A DNA stretch of 64,000 nt from Vogesella urethralis (GCF_007644045.2 NZ_VMDW02000066.1:62001-126000), one strand, 5' to 3'; shown: positions 18,037 to 27,559, counted from the stretch's first letter. The notes: a model not told the origin generated them from the sequence alone. Numbers and translations are program-made.

Positions 18037-18540
18037 ATGGCACTGCTCAATATCCTGCACTACCCCGATCCGCGCCTGCACAAGGTGGCCGCCCCGGTGA
18101 CCTCGTTCGACGCCGCGCTGCAAAAGCAGGTGGATGATATGTTCGAGACCATGCACGAAGCCAAGGGCATCGGCCTGGCCGCCACCCAGGTGGACTACCA
18201 CTACCGTCTGATTGTCATCGATGTGTCGGAAGACAAATCGGCACCGCTGGTGGTGATCAACCCCGAGTTCCTGCAGAAGGACGGCGAAACCGTGTACGAA
18301 GAAGGATGCCTGTCGGTACCCGGCGTCTACGACAAGGTTACCCGTGCCGAGCGCGTCAAACTGCGTGCGCAGAACACCAAGGGCGAGTTTTACGAGCTGG
18401 ACGCCGACGGCCTGCTGGCGATCTGCCTGCAGCACGAAGTGGATCACCTCGACGGCAAGGTATTCGTCGAGTACCTGTCCGAAATGAAGCAGAACCGCAT
18501 CAAGACCAAGCTCAAGAAGCGCGAACGCCAGAACATGTAA
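18037..18540 (+). CDS. def: Peptide deformylase
   Basis: Peptide deformylase (167 aa) removes the N-formyl group from nascent proteins. All three metal/active-site motifs are present: [18 protein letters not shown] and QHEVDHLDG (HExxH). The start [15 protein letters not shown] at 18037 is canonical; an in-frame ATG at 17977 would add a non-conserved leader. fmt follows 75 bases downstream, the classical def-fmt pair. Confidence 0.97.
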   Translation: MALLNILHYPDPRLHKVAAPVTSFDAALQKQVDDMFETMHEAKGIGLAATQVDYHYRLIVIDVSEDKSAPLVVINPEFLQKDGETVYEEGCLSVPGVYDKVTRAERVKLRAQNTKGEFYELDADGLLAICLQHEVDHLDGKVFVEYLSEMKQNRIKTKLKKRERQNM

Positions 18541-18615
18541 GCACGGTAGCCGTCTGGCTGCCCATTCGCTACCCGGGGCACGCAGGTGCCCCTTTTGCAT
18601 TGCCAGGAACACCCG

Positions 18616-19536
18616 ATGAAACTGATTTTTGCCGGTACGCCGGTTTTCGCTGCCCAGGCGCTGCAAGCGCTGATCGACGCTGGCCATGACATTCCGCTGG
18701 TGCTGACCCAGCCGGACCGCCCGGCCGGCCGTGGCATGAAGCTCAAGCCCAGCCCGGTGAAAGAACTGGCGCTGCAACACGGCCTGCGCGTGGAACAGCC
18801 GCTGACGCTGAAAACGCCGGAAGCACAAGCGCTGGTGGCCGACGTGGGCGCCGAGGTGATGGTGGTGGCCGCCTACGGCCTGCTGCTGCCCAAGGCGGTG
18901 CTGGACATGCCGGCGCGCGGCTGCCTGAACATCCACGCCTCGCTGCTGCCGCGCTGGCGCGGTGCGGCGCCGATCCAGCGCGCCATCCTGGCCGACGATG
19001 CCGAAACCGGCATCACCATCATGCAGATGGACGTGGGGCTGGACACCGGCGACATGCTGTCGGTACACCCGCTGCCGATTACGGCTGACGATACGGCGGC
19101 CAGCCTGCACGACAAGTTGGCCGCACTGGGCGCCGACGCCATCGTGAGCACGCTGGCGGCACTCGACGCCTGCCCGGCGGTCAAACAGCCGGAAGACGGC
19201 GTGACCTACGCCGCCAAGCTCAGCAAGGAAGAGGCCCGCGTCGACTGGCAGCTGCCGGCGGCCGATATCGCCCGCGCCATCCGCGCCTACAACCCGGCAC
19301 CGGGGGCGCACACCCTGCTGGCCGGCGAGGCGCTGAAGCTGTGGCACGCCCACGCCATCGACGGCCAGGCGCCGGCAGGGCAGGTAGTCCGTGCCGATGC
19401 CGACGGCGTGGTGGTGGGTAGCGGCAGCGGGCTTGTTGTATTGACGCAACTACAGGCAGCCGGTGGCAAAAGGTTGGCCGCGCGCGATTTCATCGCCGGC
19501 CGTCCGGCGCTGGCCGGTACCGTATTGGGGGCTTGA
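18616..19536 (+). CDS. fmt: Methionyl-tRNA formyltransferase
   Basis: This enzyme (306 aa) formylates initiator Met-tRNA using 10-formyl-THF. The start [16 protein letters not shown], the formyl-THF binding motif [16 protein letters not shown] and the basic loop near residue 40 ([18 protein letters not shown]) are diagnostic. The ATG at 18616 follows AGGAA by 7 bases. It is in the def-fmt-htpX-rsmB run. Confidence 0.97.
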   Translation: MKLIFAGTPVFAAQALQALIDAGHDIPLVLTQPDRPAGRGMKLKPSPVKELALQHGLRVEQPLTLKTPEAQALVADVGAEVMVVAAYGLLLPKAVLDMPARGCLNIHASLLPRWRGAAPIQRAILADDAETGITIMQMDVGLDTGDMLSVHPLPITADDTAASLHDKLAALGADAIVSTLAALDACPAVKQPEDGVTYAAKLSKEEARVDWQLPAADIARAIRAYNPAPGAHTLLAGEALKLWHAHAIDGQAPAGQVVRADADGVVVGSGSGLVVLTQLQAAGGKRLAARDFIAGRPALAGTVLGA

Positions 19537-19590
19537 GCTGGCGCGCCGCCGTCCCCATAGTCTGTGACAGACCCGAGAAAGGAGTACGCC

Positions 19591-20451
19591 ATGGGTGGTT
19601 TCAACTGGTTCAAGACCACGCTGCTGATGGCCGCCATCATGGCGCTGTTCGTGGTGATGGGCGGCATGATGGGCGGCAAGACCGGCATGCTGATCGCGCT
19701 GCTGCTGGGCGGTGCCATGAATGTGTACGCGTACTGGAATTCCGACCAGATGGTGTTGCGCATGTACAACGCCCAGGAAGTGGACGCCCAAAGCGCCCCC
19801 GAGTTGTACGGCATGGTGGCCGAGCTGGCGCAGCGCGCCAACATGCCGATGCCGCGCGTGTACGTCATCCACGAAGAGCAGCCCAATGCCTTTGCCACCG
19901 GCCGCAGCCCCGAGCACGCTGCCGTCGCCGCCACCACCGGCATCATGCGCATGCTGGACTACCGCGAGCTGCGCGGGGTGATGGCGCACGAGCTGGCCCA
20001 CGTGAAGCACCGCGACACGCTGATCTCCACCGTCAGCGCCACCATGGCGGGTGCCATCTCGGCGCTGGCCAACTTCGCCATGTTCTTCGGTGGCCGTGAC
20101 GAGGAAGGGCGCCCGGTGAACCCGATCGCCGCCATCGCGGTGGCCATCCTGGCGCCGCTGGCGGCCAGCCTGATCCAGATGGCCATCTCGCGGGCGCGCG
20201 AATTCGAAGCCGACCGCGGCGGGGCCGAGATCAGCGGCGACCCGCTGGCACTGGCTGCCGCGCTGCAGAAGATCGAGTACTACGCGCAGTACCGCACCAT
20301 GCCGGCGGCCGAAGCGCACCCGGAAACGGCGCAAATGATGATCATCAACCCGCTATCCGGCGGTGGTGGCATCAGCAGCCTGTTCCGCACCCACCCGCAT
20401 ACCGAAGAGCGCATCGCGCGCTTGCAGGAGATTGCCCGCAGCGGCGTCTGA
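19591..20451 (+). CDS. htpX: Zinc metalloprotease HtpX
   Basis: HtpX (286 aa) is a membrane-bound M48 protease for quality control of inner-membrane proteins. Two hydrophobic helices lie near the N-terminus, the zinc site is [12 protein letters not shown], the third ligand region is [14 protein letters not shown], and two more helices lie between them. The ATG at 19591 has AAAGGAG 8 bases upstream. The C-terminus ends with the typical [15 protein letters not shown]. Confidence 0.96.
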   Translation: MGGFNWFKTTLLMAAIMALFVVMGGMMGGKTGMLIALLLGGAMNVYAYWNSDQMVLRMYNAQEVDAQSAPELYGMVAELAQRANMPMPRVYVIHEEQPNAFATGRSPEHAAVAATTGIMRMLDYRELRGVMAHELAHVKHRDTLISTVSATMAGAISALANFAMFFGGRDEEGRPVNPIAAIAVAILAPLAASLIQMAISRAREFEADRGGAEISGDPLALAAALQKIEYYAQYRTMPAAEAHPETAQMMIINPLSGGGGISSLFRTHPHTEERIARLQEIARSGV

Positions 20452-20481
20452 GACGGTATCATTCAGCCTTAAATCGACTTG

Positions 20482-20517
20482 CGGCCACCGTCCGTTGCGG
20501 ACGGTGGCCGGTTTTAT
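20482..20517 (+). terminator. Stem-loop between htpX and rsmB, probable terminator
   Basis: A perfect 13-bp inverted repeat (CGGCCACCGTCCG and its complement) with a 3-base loop is followed by GTTTTATT. It lies 30 bases after htpX. The T-run is short, so termination may be partial. Confidence 0.7.
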
Positions 20518-20535
20518 TGGAAAGACCCCTACAGC

Positions 20536-21786
20536 ATGCATCGTATTCAGGAATTGGCCGCCGGTTTGATCGCGCGTGTCGAAGAAGGCCGTACCCTTAC
20601 CGAAGCGTTGGCCGCCGCCCAGCGCAGCACCGAGCTGAGCGCCGGTGAGCGGGGCGCCTTGCAGGACATCGGCTACGGCACCTTGCGTCATTTGGGCCAG
20701 CTGCGCTTCATCCTGCGCCAGCTGGTGCCCAAGCGCCTGCCGTCCGACGATATCGAGCGCCTGCTGCTGGTGGCGCTGTACCAGCTGGCGCATACCCGTG
20801 CCGCCCCGTACGCGGTGGTCGACCAGGCGGTGCGCTGCGCGCAGGACATCGCGCTGGGCCGCCTGAAAGGCCTGGTCAACGGCACGCTGCGCAACTTCCT
20901 GCGCAACAAGGACGCGCTGCTGGCCGATGCCGCCGCCGACAAGGAAGCGCGCTACAACCACCCGCGTTGGTGGGTGCAACGCCTGCGCGCCGCCTACCCG
21001 ACGCAGTGGGCATCGGTGCTGGACATGTCCAACCGCCGCCCGCCGATGACGCTGCGCGTCAACGTTGGCCGCATGACGGCCGACGCCTACGTGGCCATGC
21101 TGGCCGAGCAGGACATCAAGGCCCGTGCGCTGCACGGCCAGGCGGTACTGCTGGACAGCCCGTGCAATGTGCGCGACCTGCCGGGCTTTGCCGACGGCGT
21201 GGTATCGGTACAGGATTTCGGCGCCCAGAAAGCGGCGCTGTTGCTGGACCTGGCAGACGGCCAGCGCGTGCTGGACGCTTGCGCCGCACCGGGTGGCAAA
21301 ACCGGCCATATGCTGGAGCTGGCCAAGGTCGAGCTGACCGCGCTGGATGTGGACGCCGAGCGCCTGCAGCGCGTGCAGGACAACCTGCAGCGCCTGGGCC
21401 TGAGCGCCACGCTGAAAGCGGCCGATGCGGCCAACCCGGCGGCCTGGTGGGACGGCCAGCCGTTCGACCGCATCCTGGCCGACGTGCCGTGTTCGGCCAG
21501 CGGCGTGGTGCGTCGCCACCCCGATATCAAATGGCTGCGTCGCCCTGACGACTTTGCCGCGCTGGGCAAACAGCAGGCGGCGATGGTGGACGCGCTGTGG
21601 CCCACGCTGGCGGTGGGGGGCAAGCTGCTATACGCCACCTGCTCCATCATGCCGGAAGAAAACCGTCAGCAAGTGGACGCCTTCCTGGCACGCCACGCCG
21701 ATGCCAAACTGGTGAAAGACGAACAACTGCTGCCCACCTCGGAACATGACGGCTTCTACTACGCGCTGCTGGTCAAAAAGGCTTAG
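20536..21786 (+). CDS. rsmB: 16S rRNA (cytosine-967-C5) methyltransferase
   Basis: RsmB/Sun (416 aa) has an N-terminal NusB-like helical domain (about residues 1-140) and a C-terminal SAM methyltransferase domain. Motifs are LDACAAPGGKTGHMLEL (SAM site), the proline-cysteine motif ADVPCSASGVVRRHPDIKW and the catalytic cysteine in LYATCSIMPEEN. The ATG at 20536 gives the expected MHRIQELAAGLIARVEEG start. The next gene starts 41 bases before its stop. Confidence 0.95.
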   Translation: MHRIQELAAGLIARVEEGRTLTEALAAAQRSTELSAGERGALQDIGYGTLRHLGQLRFILRQLVPKRLPSDDIERLLLVALYQLAHTRAAPYAVVDQAVRCAQDIALGRLKGLVNGTLRNFLRNKDALLADAAADKEARYNHPRWWVQRLRAAYPTQWASVLDMSNRRPPMTLRVNVGRMTADAYVAMLAEQDIKARALHGQAVLLDSPCNVRDLPGFADGVVSVQDFGAQKAALLLDLADGQRVLDACAAPGGKTGHMLELAKVELTALDVDAERLQRVQDNLQRLGLSATLKAADAANPAAWWDGQPFDRILADVPCSASGVVRRHPDIKWLRRPDDFAALGKQQAAMVDALWPTLAVGGKLLYATCSIMPEENRQQVDAFLARHADAKLVKDEQLLPTSEHDGFYYALLVKKA

Positions 21787-22354
21787 CGTTGCGCTGATCC
21801 TGCTGCTGGCCTGCCTGCTGTCGCTGCCGACGGCGCAGGCCTCGGAGGATATCGCCGCCCGGCGTGTACACGCCCGGGTGGAGGACGGGGCGCTGACCCT
21901 GTCCACCCGCTTTCATACCACCTTGCCCGCGCCGTTACAGGACGCGGTACAGCAAGGGGTGCCCTTGAGCTTCCAGCTCACCTTCGAACTGACCCGGCCG
22001 CGTAGCACCGCCTGGTGGCAACAGGTTAAAAACCTGTTCGAGCCGACCGCCAGCCTGGATTTCAAACTGGTGTACTACCGGCTGACCAATCGCTACCGGG
22101 TGGTGATCGGCGGCCTGGCCAGCAATTACGGTTCGCTGGCGGAAGCCTTGTCCGCGGTTGGCGCCATTGCCGGCTGGCGCGTGATGGACGTGTCCGACTG
22201 GGATGCCGACAAGCAGCAGGCACTGCGTGGCCGGGTACGGTTGGCGCTGGATATCGGCCAGCTGCCACGGCCGTTCCAGCTCAACGCGCTGGGCTCGCGT
22301 GACTGGACGCTGGCGTCGGACTGGATCACCGTGGCGCCGGAGGTGGCCAACTGA
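21746..22354 (+). CDS. DUF4390 exported protein upstream of ntrY
   Basis: This protein (202 aa) is of the DUF4390 type that regularly sits between rsmB and ntrY in beta-proteobacteria. It has a hydrophobic export signal (SVALILLLACLLSLPTAQA), so it should be periplasmic. The body contains FQLTFELTRPR and the KLVYYRLTNRYRVVIGG segment typical of the family. No function is known, but constant linkage suggests a role with the NtrY sensor. The only in-frame ATG near the signal is 21746, overlapping rsmB by 41 bases. The stop overlaps the ntrY start (TGATG). Confidence 0.85.
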   Translation: MTASTTRCWSKRLSVALILLLACLLSLPTAQASEDIAARRVHARVEDGALTLSTRFHTTLPAPLQDAVQQGVPLSFQLTFELTRPRSTAWWQQVKNLFEPTASLDFKLVYYRLTNRYRVVIGGLASNYGSLAEALSAVGAIAGWRVMDVSDWDADKQQALRGRVRLALDIGQLPRPFQLNALGSRDWTLASDWITVAPEVAN

Positions 22355-24465
22355 TGCGTTACCCGGTTATCGCCGCGGCCTTCGGTGTCGTGTTGCTGTA
22401 CTTGCTGGCCATTTCTACCGGCAATACGTCCAAACTGGCTGAGTACTACTGGTGGGTATTCGGCCTCAACGTCCTCGGGCTCGCCGGCCTGGTGGGCGTG
22501 GTGGTGCGCCAGCTGCTGCGCCTGCGCCGCCGCGTCAAGAGCCGCGAGTTTGGCGCCAAACTCACCCAGAAGATGGTGTTGATGTTTGCCGTGGTGGCGC
22601 TGCTGCCGGGCATGCTGGTGTTCACCGTCTCGGCGCAGTTTCTTACCCGCAGTATCGAAAGCTGGTTCAACGTGCAGGTGGAAACCGCGCTGGACCGCGG
22701 CCTGGAGCTGGGCAAGAACGCGCTGGGTTACGTACTGACCGACGTCTCGCGTAAGGCGCGCGTGATCGCCAACGACGTGGCCGACCAGAGCGAGCGCGAA
22801 CTCAACAGCCGGCTGTCACGGCTGCGTGAGCAGCTGGGTGTGGAGGAGGTAGCGGTCTATACCCGCCAGGGCCAGCTGGTGAGCTTTGCCGGCCCCGACG
22901 ACACTCGCTACCTGCCGCGCGCGCCAGACTACGAACTGCTGCGCTCGCTGGCCTTGCGCAAGACGCACGAGAGCATCGACAACGACGCCCGTAGCGGGCT
23001 GATGCTGAAGGTGCTGCTGCCGTACCGCAGCTTCATCAGCGGCGAGTTGCTGATCCTGCAGGTGATCCAGCCGGCGCCATCCGATATCGCCCGTGATGCC
23101 GAGCTGATCGAAGACGCGCGCACCGACTACCGCCAGCTGGTATTGGCGCGCGACGGCCTGAAAACCTTCTACATGCTGACGCTGGCGCTGGTGTTCCTGC
23201 TGGCGCTCACCGCAGCACTGGCCTTTGCGCTGTTCATCTCCGAACGCCTGTCGGCACCGCTGTCCGAGTTGGCCGCCGGTACCCGCGCCGTGGCGCAGGG
23301 CGACTTTTCCAAGCGCCACCCGGTATACCGCAAGGACGAGCTGGGCATTCTCACTACCATGTTCAACCGCATGACGCAGCAGCTGGAAGAAGCCCGCCAC
23401 AGTGCCGAGGAAAACCGCCGCCTGCTGGAGTCGGGCAAGCTGTACCTGGAAAGTATCCTGGCCAACCTGTCGGCCGGCGTGATGGCATTCGACAGCAACT
23501 GGAACCTGCGTGCTGCCAACACCAGTGCCGGCCGCATCCTGGGCGTGGACTTCGCCGAGCTGGCCGAGCACGAGATCCAGGTCTGGCCAGCGCTGCGGCC
23601 GGAGATGTCGCCGTTGGTCGATACCATCCTGCGCGAAGCCGCCAATGCCAGCCCGCACGACTGGCAGCAGCAGGTGGATTACATGGGGCCGCAGGGTAGC
23701 CGCCAGCTGGTGGCGCGGGGCGCGGTATTGCCAGAGCAGTCCGCTACCGGCTATGTTGTGGTGTTTGACGACATTACCGAGCTGGCGCGCGCGCAGCGCG
23801 ACGCGGCCTGGGGTGAGGTAGCCAAGCGTCTGGCACACGAAATCCGCAACCCGCTGACGCCCATCCAGTTGTCCGCCGAAAGGCTGGCCATGAAACTGGG
23901 CGACAAGCTGGAAGGGGCGGATGCGGACATGTTGCGCCGCGCTACCGACACCATCGTCAAACAGGTAACGGCCTTGAAGGGCATGGTGGATGCCTTCCGC
24001 GATTATGCGCGGGCGCCGCGGACCAAACTGGTGCCGCTGGAGCTGAACGAGCTGATCCGCGAGGTATTGACCCTGTACGAGGGTAACCCTGCCCTGAGAG
24101 TGGATTTGAGTCCGGAAGCCTTGCGTTTCATGGGCGACGCGGCCTTACTGCGCCAGGTTTTGCACAATCTGCTGCAGAACGCCCAAGATGCAGTCCTTGA
24201 CGCTAGCATCCCGATGATTCAAATTAGCAGCCGACTAGAAGGAAGGAACGCGCTCGTCTGTGTACAGGACAACGGCGCCGGGTTCAGTGCAGACATTCTG
24301 CCTCGAGCTTTCGAGCCTTACGTAACCAGTAAGGCGAAAGGAACTGGCCTGGGCCTTGCTGTGGTGAAGAAAATAGTGGAGGAACACCACGGCCAGATTC
24401 ATCTGGCCAATGCAGACAGTGGCGGTGCGCGGATCCATCTCACCCTGCCATTGCTGGAGGCTTAA
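22354..24465 (+). CDS. ntrY: Membrane sensor histidine kinase NtrY-like
   Basis: The protein (703 aa) is an inner-membrane histidine kinase. Hydrophobic helices lie within residues 5-95 and again about 276-300, flanking an extracytoplasmic region. A HAMP domain (about 300-352) and PAS domain (about 360-470) follow. The phosphoacceptor site is RLAHEIRNPLTPIQLSAER (His near residue 496). The ATPase domain has a G1 box (CVQDNGAGFSADILPRAFEP) and G2 box (KGTGLGLAVVKKIVEEHHG). It overlaps ntrX by one base. In related Neisseriales NtrYX influences respiratory and nitrogen-oxide genes. What it senses is not evident here. Confidence 0.92.
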   Translation: MRYPVIAAAFGVVLLYLLAISTGNTSKLAEYYWWVFGLNVLGLAGLVGVVVRQLLRLRRRVKSREFGAKLTQKMVLMFAVVALLPGMLVFTVSAQFLTRSIESWFNVQVETALDRGLELGKNALGYVLTDVSRKARVIANDVADQSERELNSRLSRLREQLGVEEVAVYTRQGQLVSFAGPDDTRYLPRAPDYELLRSLALRKTHESIDNDARSGLMLKVLLPYRSFISGELLILQVIQPAPSDIARDAELIEDARTDYRQLVLARDGLKTFYMLTLALVFLLALTAALAFALFISERLSAPLSELAAGTRAVAQGDFSKRHPVYRKDELGILTTMFNRMTQQLEEARHSAEENRRLLESGKLYLESILANLSAGVMAFDSNWNLRAANTSAGRILGVDFAELAEHEIQVWPALRPEMSPLVDTILREAANASPHDWQQQVDYMGPQGSRQLVARGAVLPEQSATGYVVVFDDITELARAQRDAAWGEVAKRLAHEIRNPLTPIQLSAERLAMKLGDKLEGADADMLRRATDTIVKQVTALKGMVDAFRDYARAPRTKLVPLELNELIREVLTLYEGNPALRVDLSPEALRFMGDAALLRQVLHNLLQNAQDAVLDASIPMIQISSRLEGRNALVCVQDNGAGFSADILPRAFEPYVTSKAKGTGLGLAVVKKIVEEHHGQIHLANADSGGARIHLTLPLLEA

Positions 24466-25733
24466 TGCGAAGCAGCGATATTCTGATTGTTGATGACGAG
24501 ATCGGTATCCGGGAGTTGCTCTCGGAAATCTTGCAGGACGAGGGTTTTACCGTCGCACTGGCCGAGAATGCCGAAGTTGCCCGCCAATTGCGGAACCAGA
24601 CCCGACCGGCCCTTGTGCTGCTCGATATCTGGATGCCCGATTGCGATGGCGTAACCTTGCTGAAGGAGTGGGCCAAATCCGGCCAGCTCAATATGCCGGT
24701 AGTAATGATGTCTGGCCATGCCAGCATCGATACCGCCGTTGAAGCCACCCGTATCGGGGCGTTCGATTTCCTCGAAAAACCGATTGCACTGCAAAAACTG
24801 CTGACCACCGTCCAGCGTGCCCTCAAATACGGGGACATGCAGGCCAATACCTCGCTGAACCTGGACAAGCTGGGCAAGAGCCTGCCGGTGCAGGAGCTGA
24901 AGCGACAGCTGGAACGCGTGTCCAAGGTGAAGTCGCCGGTGCTGCTAACCGGTGAACCGGGCGTCGGCTTCGAGCTGGTCGCCCGCTTTTTTCATCACGG
25001 CAATACGCCGTGGGTAACGCCAGCCAAGCTGGAGCAACTGGCCGATGCGCCGTTGGAGCTGCTGCAGAAGGCCAATAACGGCGTGCTGTTCCTGCCCGAG
25101 ATCGGCCAGTACAACCGTCGTACGCAGCAGGGCTTGCTGTTCCTGCTGTCCAAGCTCGACCGCTTCAACGTGCGTTTGGTGTGTTCTTGTAGCCGGCCGC
25201 TGCAAGAGCTGCTGGTCGACCCGGAGTGCGACAACCGCATGCTGACCGCGCTGTCCAGCGTGATCGTACCGATTCCGCCGCTGCGCGAGCACGCCGAAGA
25301 CATCACGCTGATTGCCGAGCAGATCCTGCACGAGCTGATCGAGTCCAAGCAGATGCCGACCCGTCGGCTGACCACGGCGGCGCTGAATGCCATGCGCCAG
25401 TACGACTGGCCGGGTAACCTGGAGCAACTGCGCAGCATCATCAAGAGCCTGGGCCTGACCGCCGAGTCTGACGATATCGATGCGGCCGAGGTGAACAAGG
25501 TGCTGGCGCAGTTCCGCCACGAAAAGCCGGTGGAAGAAACCGGTTTCGATTTCAGCCTGCCGCTGCGCGAACTGCGCGAGCAGCTGGAGCGGCGTTACTT
25601 CGAGTACCACATCGTGCTCGAGAACGGCAATATGAGCCGCGTGGCGCAGAAAGTGGGCCTGGAACGCACCCACCTGTACCGCAAGCTGAAGCAGCTGGGC
25701 GTCAAGTTCAGCCGCAAGGTGGCAGAAGAGTAA
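24465..25733 (+). CDS. ntrX: NtrX-like response regulator with a degenerate AAA+ domain
   Basis: The protein (422 aa) has a receiver domain (DILIVDDEIGIREL, phosphorylation Asp in LVLLDIWMPDCDG), a shrunken AAA+ domain and a Fis-type helix-turn-helix (NMSRVAQKVGLERTHLYRKL). The AAA+ core is clearly not functional. Walker A reads GEPGVGFELVA, with the lysine replaced by Phe. Walker B reads LFLPEIGQ, with the Asp replaced by Pro. The stretch between them is only about 40 residues instead of about 70, so the ESELFGH and GAFTGA segments that contact sigma-54 are gone. It should therefore act as a sigma-54-independent DNA-binding regulator. It is coupled to ntrY, and a short hairpin follows the stop. 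Confidence 0.9.
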   Translation: MRSSDILIVDDEIGIRELLSEILQDEGFTVALAENAEVARQLRNQTRPALVLLDIWMPDCDGVTLLKEWAKSGQLNMPVVMMSGHASIDTAVEATRIGAFDFLEKPIALQKLLTTVQRALKYGDMQANTSLNLDKLGKSLPVQELKRQLERVSKVKSPVLLTGEPGVGFELVARFFHHGNTPWVTPAKLEQLADAPLELLQKANNGVLFLPEIGQYNRRTQQGLLFLLSKLDRFNVRLVCSCSRPLQELLVDPECDNRMLTALSSVIVPIPPLREHAEDITLIAEQILHELIESKQMPTRRLTTAALNAMRQYDWPGNLEQLRSIIKSLGLTAESDDIDAAEVNKVLAQFRHEKPVEETGFDFSLPLRELREQLERRYFEYHIVLENGNMSRVAQKVGLERTHLYRKLKQLGVKFSRKVAEE

Positions 25734-25769
25734 GCCTGCCTGGATCACTGCGCCTAGTGGCGCTAGCCC

Positions 25770-25793
25770 AACGGCCGCGCAAGCGGCCGTTTT
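25770..25793 (+). terminator. Stem-loop after ntrX, probable terminator
   Basis: A 9-bp perfect stem (AACGGCCGC / GCGGCCGTT, loop GCAA) followed by TT lies between ntrX and the moeB/thiF-like gene, ending 6 bases before its ATG. The T-run is minimal, so it may be only an attenuating structure. Confidence 0.55.
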
Positions 25794-25798
25794 GACTG

Positions 25799-26557
25799 AT
25801 GACGCAAGAACTCAACGACAGCGCGCTGTTGCGCTACAGCCGGCACATTCTGCTGCCGGAAATCGATATCGAAGGCCAGCAGCGCTTGCTGGCGTCCCGC
25901 GTGCTGGTAGTGGGCGCCGGCGGTCTGGGCGCACCGGCCTTGCTGTATCTGGCCAGTGCCGGTGTCGGCCAGCTGACGCTTGTGGATGACGATACGGTGG
26001 AGCTGACCAATCTGCAGCGCCAGGTCATTCACGACATGCAGACGCTGGGGCAGCCCAAAGTGGTGTCGGCGGCGGCCCGCTTGTCAGCGATCAACCCCGA
26101 CGTGCAATTGCGGCTGCTGAACGAGCGCCTGGCGGGCGACAGCTTGGCCGCCGAGGTGGCGGCGCACGATCTGGTGCTGGACTGCAGCGACAATTTTGCC
26201 ACCCGCCACGCTATCAATCGCGCTTGCGTCGCAGCCCGGGTGCCGCTGGTATCGGGTGCGGCAGTGCGTTTTAGCGGCCAACTGGCGGTGTACGATGTGC
26301 GGGATGGGGCGTCGCCGTGCTATCACTGCCTGTTTCCAGAGGAGGGCGAGGCCAGCGACGGGCCGTGTGCCACTTTTGGCGTGCTGGCGCCGCTGGTGGG
26401 GGTGATCGGCAGCCTGCAGGCGGTAGAGGCGGTCAAGCTGCTGGCAGGGCGCCGCCCGGCGCTGGGGCAGCTGACGCTGTACGAGGCGCTAGACGGCAGC
26501 TTCCGCCAGCTTAGGGTGCCGCGTGACCCGGATTGCCCGGTATGCGGCCAACGTTAG
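25799..26557 (+). CDS. moeB: MoeB/ThiF/HesA-family sulfur-carrier adenylyltransferase
   Basis: This E1-like enzyme (252 aa) adenylates the C-terminus of a small sulfur carrier (MoaD or ThiS) for molybdopterin or thiamine synthesis. It has the ATP-binding glycine motif (LVVGAGGLGAPALLYLASAG), the conserved VDDDTVELTNLQRQ segment, the crossover region with a cysteine (DGPCATFGVLAPLVG) and two CxxC zinc pairs (CYHC and CPVC). MoeB and ThiF cannot be separated with confidence from sequence alone; the symbol follows the usual annotation of this short form. The last codons and stop lie inside a TGCGGCCAAC repeat copy. Confidence 0.82.
   Translation: MTQELNDSALLRYSRHILLPEIDIEGQQRLLASRVLVVGAGGLGAPALLYLASAGVGQLTLVDDDTVELTNLQRQVIHDMQTLGQPKVVSAAARLSAINPDVQLRLLNERLAGDSLAAEVAAHDLVLDCSDNFATRHAINRACVAARVPLVSGAAVRFSGQLAVYDVRDGASPCYHCLFPEEGEASDGPCATFGVLAPLVGVIGSLQAVEAVKLLAGRRPALGQLTLYEALDGSFRQLRVPRDPDCPVCGQR
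26543..26552 (+). repeat. Uptake-sequence-like repeat word at the end of moeB
   Basis: An exact TGCGGCCAAC encodes Cys-Gly-Gln and the start of the last codon. The stop codon follows immediately after, and the transcription terminator is 17 bases further on. Confidence 0.6.
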
Positions 26558-26568
26558 GCTGCACCCAT

Positions 26569-26600
26569 AAAAAACCGCTTCCCTTGGGAGGCGGTTTTTT
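26569..26600. terminator. Bidirectional terminator between moeB and the TlpA-like lipoprotein gene
   Basis: AAAAAACCGC and GCGGTTTTTT form a long stem with further pairing inside (TTCCC/GGGAG, with one G-U pair). Both strands end in a T-run, so it can serve the two convergent genes. Confidence 0.9.
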
Positions 26601-26615
26601 CATTATAGCGACGGA

Positions 26616-27104
26616 TCAGGCTTTCAGTTGCTGCTCGATCAACTGGTGTAGTTCGTTGAAATCCGGTTCGCCCACGTAGCGTTTGACGATATTGCCCTGC
26701 TTGTCGATTAGGATGCTGGTGGGGGTCAGCTGGATCTCACCATAGGCCTTGGCAATGCTGCCGTCTTTGTCCAGGGTAACGAAGAACGGTAGCTGCTTGT
26801 CGTTGACGTAGGCCTGCACGTAGTTGGGCGGGTCGTAGCTCATCGCCACCGCCACCATTTCGTAGCCCTGCTTGGCGTACTTCTGGTGGGTGGCCACCAT
26901 CTTGGGCATCTCCGCCATGCAGCCACTGCAGCTGGTGGCCCAGAAATTCACCAGCACCACTTTGCCTTTCAGGCTGTCGGTGCTGGCTTGCTGGCCGCTA
27001 AGGCTGGTGTAGCTCACCGCTGGTGCGGCGTCGGTGAACGAACAGCCGCTCAGCAGGGTGGCGGCGCCAAGCGCCAGGATGGTCAGGGTGTGTTTCAGCT
27101 TCAT
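26616..27104 (-). CDS. TlpA-family thioredoxin-like lipoprotein
   Basis: The protein (162 aa) has a lipoprotein signal (ATLLSGCSF) and a thioredoxin fold. The active site reads FWATSCSGCMAEMPKM, i.e. CSGC, with the downstream cis-proline segment LTPTSILIDKQG. It should work as a membrane-anchored periplasmic thiol oxidoreductase. It is different from the soluble TlpA-like protein at 5.3-5.8 kb (WCAPC site). The thioesterase gene lies 44 bases upstream on the same strand. Confidence 0.88.
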   Translation of the reverse strand: MKLKHTLTILALGAATLLSGCSFTDAAPAVSYTSLSGQQASTDSLKGKVVLVNFWATSCSGCMAEMPKMVATHQKYAKQGYEMVAVAMSYDPPNYVQAYVNDKQLPFFVTLDKDGSIAKAYGEIQLTPTSILIDKQGNIVKRYVGEPDFNELHQLIEQQLKA

Positions 27105-27148
27105 CGTGCTAAATCCGTTACAGAGGGCCGCGCAGGCGGCCCGGCAGG

Positions 27149-27559
27149 TCAGGCTTGGTGCTGCAGGCCTTCCAGAAGTTCCCGCAGTTTGCCTTCAATG
27201 GGCACCGACTTGTTTTGCTTGCCGTCAAAGGCCACGAAGGTGACATCGGCCTCGGCCACCAGGGTGTCGCTGCCATCCAGCGTCACGCGCTGGTGGATGA
27301 CGGCGCTGCGATTGCCCACCGACTTCACCGAGGTGGCGATGGCCAGCTCGTCGTTCATGGTGGCGGGGTGACGATAATCGATATTGATGTTCACCACAAT
27401 CAGGGCCACACCGGAGGCCAGGAAGGCGGGCAGGTCGGCGCGTTCTTCGAAGTAGGTCCAGCGGGCTTCTTCCAGAAACTCCAGATAGCGGGCGTTATTG
27501 ACGTGCTGGTACAGGTCCAGGTGGTAGCCGCGTACCTTGATCTTGGTAATGTGCTGCAT
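27149..27559 (-). CDS. Hotdog-fold acyl-CoA thioesterase (YbgC/4HBT-like)
   Basis: The protein (136 aa) is a single hotdog domain with the family signature DLYQHVNNARYLEFLEEARW near the N-terminus, where the Asp/His region is catalytic. It then has the strand motif VNINIDYRHPATMNDEL. Such enzymes hydrolyse acyl-CoA. The chain-length preference is unknown. It is in a minus-strand series with the TlpA-like lipoprotein downstream. Confidence 0.87.
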   Translation of the reverse strand: MQHITKIKVRGYHLDLYQHVNNARYLEFLEEARWTYFEERADLPAFLASGVALIVVNINIDYRHPATMNDELAIATSVKSVGNRSAVIHQRVTLDGSDTLVAEADVTFVAFDGKQNKSVPIEGKLRELLEGLQHQA

